Origin: Elmis aenea
Lineage: Eukaryota > Arthropoda > Insecta > Coleoptera > Elmidae
Assembly: GCA_947652605.1 (NCBI GenBank)
Contig: OX393582.1
Location: 12,238,544 to 12,302,543, forward strand
Length of the DNA stretch: 64,000 nt
Direction: 5' to 3'
The notes beneath the pieces were generated by a model. The model saw only the letters and a list, made by a program, of their open reading frames with translations, was not told the origin of the DNA and ran no database searches. Of the stretch, positions 56,210 to 64,000 are shown piece by piece. Within the stretch, counting starts at the first letter, position 1, and each line of letters opens with the position of its first letter. The translations under genes and the position numbers were made by a program.

Positions 56210-57530
56210 ACATGTACGTTTAACCTTTTAAGTTTTTATTAATGATGTTTAAATTATGTCTTTCTTTTATTAAATTCAAAATCACTTTAACTTTCACAAC
56301 TATTTTTAAATGTATTAATAGCTTAGCTTCGATTCTCTTAATTGTTATTATTTCTTTTTTTTTATTTCAGCTGAATTTCTTCCTTTAACTAACACGATGT
56401 GACGGACCGTGTACACGGTTGTCGCGTCGCCACCTTCGTGTTATATTAAAAGTTAAAAAAAAAAAAAACTGTAACCAAATAAGCGCTATACACATTTGTG
56501 TCTTCTTCACTGTGGCTTTTATTGTTTGTATGATTTCAGTAATAAGAAAAGTTACTTTATTATCTATAAAAACTAAGTTTTAGTTGTGAAACGTTTTAGT
56601 TTTAATTATATTTTTACAAAGACGTAGCAATAAGTTTATTTATTATATATTTGTTATATTTAACTGCATATTTGTAGGTTATTACTTCAAAAAATAGTAT
56701 TAAAAAAATCAAAATAAAAGCTAATTAGGGTACCTACCCTTAAAAGTTTGGAACAAACGCTAGTTTAAGATATTTTTCAATGTTGTTAATTTTTAGTGGA
56801 TCATTTAAAATAATATACCATCCAATACTTTATGCGATGCAATTTTCATTACAAAAGCTTGTAGGTACATTAATTTTGCTAAAAGCGAAATATAATGAAT
56901 GCACAGCACCATCAAACAGGTGCTATATAAGGATGCAAGCAGAAGACAAATGAGCAAGTGGTTCAAAACGGAATGCACTTTATTAAAGTACACCTAAACG
57001 TCCATTATAGAATCGAAGAACTATCCCAGTTATTGTCTTGACATTCTTGGACAGTCTTCGTCTGGCTAACCTTTCGCATTCCTACAAGGGTCATACATTT
57101 TAAAGGGTTATTATATAGATTGCGAGACACACTAAAATTCAATAGATGAAATGTTTTTCCACTGAAATATTTTTATGCAACCTAGGAATTTTGCGAACGT
57201 AATCATAAATAGAGACGTAAGTAATAATAGATTTTTGTATACAGATCCTGTGATGTGTGAGTTAAGAAATTTTTAAACAAAATCTAACAAGGTTAACAAT
57301 CATTTTTGTTAGTTTACTTTTCAAATAGTTAAAGGGAAAGCGCGATTAAAAGTGGATATCAAAGGCCAAACAAAACTGTTTATCTGAACTTCACAACAAA
57401 ACAATATCATGAAATCATGAAATACTTTTTTTTTTTTTTAGGTCACCAGTCTTTTTTCACTTTCACTTTTTTACCGACTTTTTTTAGCTTCGCGCCGCTT
57501 TTATATCGACGTTTCGATATATCGATATTC
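56210..57530. other. No gene seen
   Basis: A GC-richer point at 56395-56440 (GTGTACACGGTTGTCGCGTC) lies beside a splice-like TTTATTTCAG, without a long frame. A TCGATA-rich run leads into the next element. Confidence 0.35.
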
Positions 57531-57537
57531 CGATATA

Positions 57538-59060
57538 TACAGGGTGGTGCTTTTTTCGATGCTCACCATTGCTATCTTGGAAACGGTAAAAGATACAAGG
57601 TCGGTTAAATTAGAGAAAAGTTGCACATTTTTATGGCGATTAAGAATCTGAAAAGAAATCCTGGATATTTTGATTCGTTTTTGATTTATTACAAAAAAAC
57701 TGAAAAATGTGATTTTAGAAAAATATTATTATCTTCCCTACCATTGACGTTATTTCATTTAAACTTAGTAACTTTATGTTTTTGACCGTTCTGGGTTTGA
57801 TAACGTCAACAGAAATTTTCTAAGCCTTCTAGATTTCAAGTTGCGATAGTCAACTTTTTTATTTCTTATGGCCGCCATATTGGATTTTTACACCATCAGA
57901 CAGACAAAAAAATTAGCTTTTCAGATTGGTAACCAACATACCTTTTTTCTTTCAAAAAACTTGTTGAAATTTGAAAATTTGTATAAATAATCTATAAAAT
58001 CGCGAATGCTCTGAAAAACAATTGAAATTATGAGATAAATAAAAGCTACAGAACATTTTATTGGTCTAATGATAACGAAATTAAGATTGTTGGAAACATA
58101 TTTAGAAGATATGTTAGGCGAATTGCCATTATTAACAATTCAAAATCATCAGTAGTTTCAGCAAGAAGGAGCTGGTCCTCACAACGCCCGCATTGCAAAA
58201 GGATATTAATTTAGACGTACGGTTTCAAAATTCATGACTTGGTACGTTTGGTCCTGTTCATTGGCCTCCGCGATCGCCATGTTTAACGCCTATGGATTAC
58301 TTTTAGATTGATGTTGTTTATGCAACCCTAACGGTAAATATTGAACTTCTTCGCCGTAAAATCAAAAATGCTTTCGACTCTATTTCGAGACAAACTATCC
58401 TAAAGGCAGTGGACGACATGAATTTAAGGACTAACCAGCCACTACATCATACATAACGGCGCGCACTTTAAACAATTTAAATAATTATTTATCTGGTGTT
58501 TTAAATTTATTGTCATTTCGTTATTTTATTAGACCTATAAAATGTCGTGTCACTTTTATTTATATCATAGTTTCAATTGTTTTTCAGAGCATTCGCGATT
58601 TTATAGATTATTTATAAAAATTTTCAAATTTCAACAAGTTTTTTGGAAGAAAAAAGGTATGTTGGTTACCAATCTGAAAAGCTAATTTTTTTGTCTGTCT
58701 GATGGTGTTAAAATCCAATATGGCGGCCATAAGAAATAAAAAAGTTGACTATCGCAATTTGAAATCTAGAAGGCTTAGAAAATTTCTGTTGACGTCATCA
58801 AACCCAAAACGGTCAAAAACATAAGGTTACCAAGTTTAAATGAAATAGCGTCAATGGTAGGGAAGATAATAATATTTTTCTAAAATCACATTTTTCAGTT
58901 TTTTTGTAATAAATCAAAAACGAATCATTATATCCAGGATTTCTACTTGGATTCTCAACCGCCATAAAAATGTGCAACTTTTCTCTGATCTAACCGACCT
59001 TGTATCTCTTACCGTTTCCAAGATAGCAATGGTGAGCATCGAAAAAAGCACCACCCTGTA
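57538..59060. mobile_element. Mariner-like element M4 with ~490-bp TIRs
   Basis: The left end TACAGGGTGGTGCTTTTTTC is mirrored at 59060; the arms extend to about 58030 and from about 58565 with only scattered mismatches (GCCGCCATATTGGATTTT, AAATCGCGAATGCTCTG in both). A ~500-bp centre carries a decayed transposase. The flanks outside the TA sites are also mirrored TCGATAT-rich sequence. Confidence 0.85.
58085..58460 (+). pseudogene. Mariner-like transposase relic in M4
   Basis: The plus strand with frame changes reads QQEGAGPHNARIAKGY, then FGPVHWPPRSPCLTPMDY and LRRKIKNAFDSISRQTI. This is the second- and third-Asp region of a mariner DDE domain; the second catalytic Asp (QQDGA/QHDGA) reads Glu here and the usual SPDL Asp reads Cys. 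The N-terminal half is absent. Confidence 0.75.
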
Positions 59061-59357
59061 TATCGATATAATTTCGATATCGAAATTTGGATACACCTAC
59101 ATGTGAGGTTCCTAGTGAGCCTAATTACTTTTAATCAGGGACTCCAACCGAACCGGAACTGGAACAAAAACAGGAACGAAGCGGTGCTTTTTTTATGAAC
59201 CGTGAACCGGAACTGAACCTATTATTTGAAAAATCACAAAACCGCAAAATCGAACCGAACCGACTGGTGTGAACCGGTTTAAACCGCTTCAACCGGTCCA
59301 CACAACGGTTCGGACCAATTTTTTTAATGACATTGTAAATTTTTTATTTTCATATTT

Positions 59358-59514
59358 TTAACCTTTTCGGTGCGCAATGCTTGTAATATTACTGTGCCTG
59401 CAGTGCGCCTAACTTTCAAATGCGGTAACGTTCGGGCGAGTTAACTCGTCTCGAGAACCTTGGACCGCGTAAAATTTTGGCGAGTATACTCGTCCAGAGC
59501 ACCGAAAAGGCCAA
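59358..59514. mobile_element. piggyBac-type MITE (P7) nested in hAT copy C
   Basis: TTAA at 59358-59361, inverted ends CCTTTTCGGTGC / GCACCGAAAAGG, the right TTAA decayed to CCAA (comparison with copies A and B supports an original TTAA). Two internal palindromes CGAGTTAACTCG and CGAGTATACTCG. Non-coding, ~155 bp. Confidence 0.7.
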
Positions 59515-59636
59515 TACATTTCACCAAATACAGAAAATTTTTAGACAGAGCCATTTTTAAATATGCATTGTCATCATAATTTGCATTGAATCGGAACCGG
59601 AACTAAACCGTTGCCGCTGAACCGGTTACCAGATCA

Positions 59637-60050
59637 TCTATATATATATAAAAGAGCTTATTTGTTTGTTTGTGTGTGTGTTTGTTTGTTTGTTTGTTTT
59701 TGTTTGTTTGTTTGTTCGCTATAGAATCCTAGGTCCGTTGACCGATCGGGTCCAACTTTTGCACAGTTACTATTTAGGAACCAACGGATTAAACGTCGTA
59801 CAAAGAACGGTCGGGAACAGCCGGGAACAGCCGGGAACAGCCGGGAACAGCCGGGAACAGCCGGGAACAGCCGGGAACAGACGGGAACAGCCGGAAACGG
59901 TGGGGAACGTCTGAGAACGTCCGCCGAGCGCGAGCGCGCAGCGCGAGTAGTCTGATTGTCTGGAAACGTCCGCCGAGCGCGAGCGCGAGTAGTCTGTCAT
60001 GGATAAAAGGGTATTGTAAGCACCCGTGCAATGCCGGCTAAATCAGCTAG
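59637..60050 (+). mobile_element. Non-autonomous Helitron nested in hAT copy C
   Basis: Starts TCTATATATATATAAAAGAG after an A and ends GCCGGCTAAATCAGCTAG before a T. The CACCCGTGCAATGCCGG block before the CTAG end is the common Helitron 3' signature. 414 bp, including a 10-bp minisatellite and GAGCGCGAGCGC repeats. No Rep/helicase gene. Confidence 0.8.
59811..59900. repeat. 10-bp minisatellite inside the Helitron
   Basis: Nine consecutive units of CCGGGAACAG; six are identical, the first and last ones vary (TCGGGAACAG, ACGGGAACAG, CCGGAAACGG). Confidence 0.95.
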
Positions 60051-60159
60051 TTATGAAATAAAAACTAGTGATTCGGAACGAAACCTAAAAAATAAAATTT
60101 ATCCAACCGGTAACCGGAACTGAACCGTTATTGTTTGCTGTTCGGGTCCCTGCTTTTAA

Positions 60160-60560
60160 TATTTAAAAAATAATAAATCTAATTAAAAAGGGCTAAGAAA
60201 TAAAAAAACATTAAATCCGGATTCAAAAAATTCTATGTAAAATAGATGCGCAATAAACCTCATGCGAAAAAAGGGGCTTTAAACAAAGAGATTGAGAAAC
60301 ACTGACTTAAGCAACTCAAATTCAAATTAAGCATTGTTTTTGGTGGTTTTGTTAAGCTGAAGAATGCAAATATAAATTTTAAAACTTTTTCGTGTAACAT
60401 TTAAATTTATAACGCTTTTTTTGTAAATTACCGGTAACCTATGCTTGCGGCTATTCCGCATAGTGTTTATTCACTTACCGCTACCAATCTATTGGAAGTG
60501 AATATCCGACAGTTCATTTTATACATAACAAAAAGAACAATTTTCCATTTATTTTGTTTT
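60160..60560. other. No gene; hAT terminus-like end at 60250-60305
   Basis: GATTGAGAAACACTG closing a segment with GCGCAATAAACC...GGGGC matches, inverted, the fragment at 7638-7710. Confidence 0.4.
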
Positions 60561-60561
60561 A

Positions 60562-60986
60562 GTCAAAGCTCCATTATTCGCTGAGCATGCCTCATCCACT
60601 TCCAGTTATGTTTGTCTTCAAAATTGCGTTATATCGGCAGTATATTCAAGAATAAACCAAGTAAACACAGTTTCCACCACCACCAGCAATATATTTTCTG
60701 CATCTATTACTGCAGATCGTAAACCTTTCAGGTTTATGTCACGAAGTTTCCTGCTCTGGCAACTTAGCGTTAAATTATTGTTCGCGTCAGTATGGTTTTG
60801 TATATTTCGAGTTTGATATTGTTTTATGGATTTTCGTTTTGAGTGTTGCGTTCGGGAAAATTTAGACCTCATTAGCAGCACACGACGAATAATCAAACTG
60901 TCACCTTGACCTAGTTTGTTTTCTGCGGTTTCAGACGTTCGATACCTCGCTGTGTGTGTTTGTAAATTTAATTCTGTTAACAACAC
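60562..60986. other. Unassigned patch with open frames on both strands
   Basis: On the plus strand a frame opens after TTATTTTGTTTTAG (60548-60561) and runs about 80 codons (KAPLFAEHASSTSSYVCLQN ...) with a possible donor CAG|GTTTAT at 60729. On the minus strand 123 codons are open (MLLTELNLQTHTARYRTSET ...). Neither matches a family I recognise. Composition is higher in GC than the neighbours, so an exon is possible on one strand. Confidence 0.25.
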
Positions 60987-61421
60987 TGTCGTAATTGCAA
61001 ACTCGTTGTAAACTCCTCACTTAAGTTCCTAATTAACGTAATCTAAAATGATTGGTTAATGATAAAATTGCTTGCGTCAAGAAGCTCCTAACTTAGAACG
61101 CTTAAGATATTCTAGAACTCCTTGTAAGTGTTTGCACGAAGCTGGCATTTTCAGAAGCACCACGTAGAAAAGCATTTGTAATTTGAAACATTTTTTTAAC
61201 TTTATTAACAAGTCGTGTTTGTTAACTGTTGGAGTTAGTTTTACAGAAAAAAGGTTCGTTTCGTTTTTTCATAAGTTGTCGTATAAAAATACATTAGTGA
61301 GTTTTTAAATTATGATAACAATAATGCTGTATGAAAATTAAAGTAGGTTATACAGGGTATTAGAAGATGTAATTTAATATATTATTTAACGTTATACATA
61401 TTGAAGGGAAATATAAAACAT

Positions 61422-61673
61422 CACCGGCGTTCGCAGAGGGATTGGGGAGATTAAGTACCTCCCGAAAATTCGCCTATGGCGCTGTTATTTGGGGGGCTAC
61501 CGCCCTCTGGATTCCCAGCAGCTCTTCCTTACAACTAACTCACTTTTTGTGTCTAGCATCTCTAGATCATTTTCTAGTTGCACCATTACAATGTCCCGAT
61601 TGAATTAGTCAGTATTATTTTTGCAAATTAAAGCAATATCCCGCCCGAAAATATTTGTTTGCGTACGCCACTG
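61422..61673. mobile_element. hAT-type MITE
   Basis: 252 bp, ends CACCGGCGTTCGCAGAGGG and TTTGCGTACGCCACTG, the CAGTGGCGTACGCA terminus known from many invertebrate hAT MITEs. The target duplication TAAAACAT (61414-61421) / TATAACAT (61674-61681) has one mismatch. Confidence 0.7.
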
Positions 61674-61827
61674 TATAACATTATAAGTAATCTGTTCGAG
61701 CAAGAGAAACAGAGCAGGTAACATGTTTTAAATAATTATTTAAGAACAGTAATTGCAGAAAATGGCAAATTAAGAACATCTGAATAGCAGAATTGTGTGT
61801 GTACTACTAACCTCTAATACTCTAACC

Positions 61828-61930
61828 CAGTGTTTTCTAATCTGTGGGCTGCACCTCCTTTGGGGGGCGCGACACCATTGCAAAGCAGGCGCGCGCTTTT
61901 ACCAAAATATAACTTGTTTAATGATACAAA
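61828..61930. repeat. hAT terminus-like fragment
   Basis: CAGTGTTTTCTAATCTGTGG followed by GGGGGGCGCGAC and GCGCGCGC is the usual left end of a Charlie-like hAT. No right end was found before the Harbinger MITE. Confidence 0.5.
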
Positions 61931-61968
61931 ATTGCTTGTAAAATTTGCATATTTAAGAGTTGATCTAA

Positions 61969-62108
61969 TGGTGCCTGTTCACGTGAGAGTAAACAACTCT
62001 CGATAGCAGCGTCACCAAGGATACAGCCAATCGCGAGTTACTCTCAGGGGTTGTATCCTTGGCGACGCTGCTATCGAGAGTAGTTTACTCTCACGTGGAC
62101 AGGCACCA
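61969..62108. mobile_element. PIF/Harbinger-type MITE, palindromic
   Basis: 140 bp, nearly a perfect palindrome: TGGTGCCTGTTCACGTGAGA on the left, its complement with one change (GTGGAC) on the right, ~65-bp arms. TAA at 61966-61968 and 62109-62111 is the 3-bp target duplication of Harbinger elements. Confidence 0.85.
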
Positions 62109-62111
62109 TAA

Positions 62112-63775
62112 TAAATGGGGACCCGAAGATACAGTATAATACAGAACAAGACTTGTAAGAAGCATATTACGCATGAGTGGAAAAGTTGCGCAATTGCCTT
62201 ACAACTCGTGTTATGTCGCTTACTTTTTCTACGATCACATAATATCTACGATTTTAACGGCTTTTGGCTAATATACACATGTAATTACCTTGTCTTGTCA
62301 ATTTTGACGTAAGCCTACTCTGACATTTCTAGACCATTATCACTCGCTTACTAGGCATGCGGGAAGCGTTTGAGATGAGTCTTCTTTGATCATTTCTTTA
62401 AAAAAGTTATGCTTTTTGCTTAACCATTTACTATGCATGCAGTCTGTACGGTAAGTCATTACATTAGTGGTCGTAGAAAAAAATTGTTATAATATTATAC
62501 GGTATTGATTTTCTAAAAGCATTTTCTTCTTTGAAATAGCATTCGGTTAATCAATATAGCATTTAAATTTATTGTCTTGAATTCTTATTTACTAGATACA
62601 GTGTTTAACTTTTACAGCACTTCTACAACAATATATAATCGTACTTTACATCACTACTAATATAAAAATTCACTATGAATGACATTGAAGCAAAGAAAAA
62701 TTTCAAACATGTTAATTAAAGAATGTGTTTAATTAAAATATTATAATTTGATCAACGTGTGATTGTTATCATAGGGATATAATTATATATCCATAACTGA
62801 TGACTTTGTCGAAGATTTTAAATTGTCATCATGTATTTGGTTACTTTAATTTTCAATAGAGGTGAAGTTTAATTTAATTTTAAATGAAATTCCTGAGGAG
62901 TTACGTCTGATGTTTTAGGAGGCCATTATGTTCCAACAATTTATTTGCTAAATTAAAACAGTGATATCGACAGTTGTGTAAAATAATTATGTTATCCTTT
63001 GCTGTACCCTATATTATTAATGAACACTAAAAATATCTGCCGGGACAATCACCCATAATGACTGTTACTTTTTTTGACATTTTGTTTTTATACAAGCACT
63101 AAAAAAATTACGGTTAAAATACAAGGCGTATTAAGAATCGTTTAATTTTGATTTAATTTGACAATATGTATTACTTTAATCGGCATGTTAATTTAAAAAT
63201 CTACAGTACCTATGCCGTTTTAAATTTTCACTTTATGCCAAGGTAAAATAAACTACCTTTTTATAAATACAAATTAATAGTGGTAAAATAATTTAAATAC
63301 ATACTAAATATTGAATGCAATTGCGATGGATTTTAATATATTTTCATTATTACCGCATAATTATTGTTTTCATTACAAATTGTTTGCCAGTAGAACATTG
63401 TTTAAATTTAGTTTCATTTAAATTTTATAAATTTTTAGAATATTAATGAAGTTTAAAATGATTGTGTAATGATTTAAAATATATTTAAAATTCTACAGCA
63501 ATGCTAATTTGGTTGCACAATAACAGGGCACATAGGAAAATTTAACTGGCACGCGGGAGAAATGTCGCTTTTATGAAATTTTTGGAAAGTCAATACTTTT
63601 TTTAAACTAATGAATTAATAACACCAAATTATATTTATTTAAATAAAACATTCATTTTGTTTCGAAACAATGAGAATTTCAATCAAAATTACAAGTAATA
63701 AAACGAGATATTGCTTCTCATGCCTTCAAATATTTTCCAAATTTAATTTTTTTCATAGATAATCCGACACGTCAG
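62112..63775. other. No gene seen
   Basis: AT-rich, increasingly so towards the window end; no repeats or frames of note. Confidence 0.5.
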
Positions 63776-63781
63776 ATTGAA

Positions 63782-63951
63782 ATAATCAAATTCAATTGAA
63801 TGAAGATTTAACCACAGCTGTGAAATCAATAATAGGAGAATTTTCTTCGCGATTTTCTCAATTTAAAAATTTCGATGATATTTCACAATTCATCATTTAC
63901 CCAGACAAAATCAAAGTTGATGAACTAGATTTGGAAATTTTGAATGGTTAG
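63782..63951 (+). pseudogene. hAT/ZBED5-like transposase fragment (weak)
   Basis: 55 codons: NQIQLNEDLTTAVKSIIGEF, SSRFSQFKNFDDISQFIIYP, DKIKVDELDLEILNG. The motif xEFxxRFxxFK...F...P...V...L is reminiscent of the C-terminal half of ZBED5/GTF2IRD2-like domesticated or active hAT transposases. A stop codon precedes and follows it. The match is from memory of the family pattern and is short. Confidence 0.35.
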
Positions 63952-64000
63952 AATTACAAAATTTTAAAATTTAATTAATTAATTTTTAATCAAGTGCGAT

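Larger units (their letters stand above)
59136..60152. mobile_element. hAT MITE, ACCGGTT family, copy C, with two nested insertions
   Basis: Inverted relative to copies A and B: begins CAGGGACTCCAACCGAACC, ends GTTCGGGTCCCTG, exact 8-bp duplication CTTTTAAT at 59128-59135 and 60153-60160. A piggyBac-type MITE (59358-59514) and a Helitron (59637-60050) are inserted within it; without them it is about 450 bp like its relatives. Confidence 0.9.

Noticed and set aside
59666..60031. Three frames with repeated REQPGTAGN or CSRLFPAVPG
   Set aside because: All come from the 10-bp minisatellite inside the Helitron.
1..64000. LTR retrotransposons, endogenous viral genes, rRNA genes
   Set aside because: I looked for gag/pol motifs, paired LTRs, viral polymerase motifs and rRNA-like stretches and found none that could be supported.

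Overview
The window is AT-rich nuclear DNA from an insect. The evidence is spliced exons with GT/AG boundaries, a Ly6-type secreted protein gene, and a transposon load typical of insects: mariner-like elements with TACAGGGTG ends, piggyBac-like elements flanked by TTAA, hATs, Jockey-type LINEs, a Penelope-like element, Harbinger and Helitron pieces. A beetle is plausible from the element mix, but the sequence alone does not fix the order or species.

Host content is sparse. (1) Two consecutive coding exons at 12776-12883 and 13106-13773 (+) join in phase. They encode the acidic, Ser-rich C-terminus of a protein I cannot name, and are followed by a 3'UTR with AATAAA signals. (2) An intronless gene at 29132-29635 (+) encodes a secreted, Cys-rich Ly6/uPAR-like protein with a TATA-like box just upstream. 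(3) Several weaker exon candidates exist at 30590-30781 (-), 32467-32534 (+), 37904-38200 (+) and 41682-41933 (-). The rest is intronic or intergenic.

Layout: 1-5.7 kb holds a hAT-like repeat, mariner-like long-TIR (terminal inverted repeat) elements, a 17-bp minisatellite and a fold-back element. 5.7-10.6 kb is mostly unique DNA with a few solo transposon ends. 10.67-12.42 kb is a Harbinger element carrying a nested mariner-derived MITE (short non-autonomous element). 12.4-14.2 kb is the host gene end. 14.2-18.8 kb holds a piggyBac relic, a LINE tail, a piggyBac MITE and a hAT MITE. 18.95-21.4 kb is an almost intact hAT with BED-finger transposase. 24.4-27.3 kb holds a hAT and a fold-back element interrupted by a Penelope-like insertion. 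27.6-36.6 kb is a piggyBac-like cluster of four different families interleaved with the Ly6 gene. 36.7-48.7 kb holds hAT MITEs, LINE ends, a nested MITE pair and a Jockey LINE. 49.5-51.6 kb is a mariner-like element with ~350-bp TIRs and one frameshift. 53.7-56.1 kb holds two decayed LINEs, tail to tail. 57.5-60.2 kb holds a second long-TIR mariner relic and a hAT carrying nested Helitron and piggyBac MITEs. 61.4-62.1 kb holds small hAT and Harbinger MITEs, and the window ends with a hAT/ZBED-like fragment.

I found no convincing novel multi-gene system. The most informative structures are: a MITE inserted in the cysteine-rich domain codons of a piggyBac transposase, followed by a palindrome that looks like a template switch; MITEs that still carry the first codons of their parental mariner transposase; the dense piggyBac cluster; and a Penelope-like element with a decayed hammerhead-like motif.
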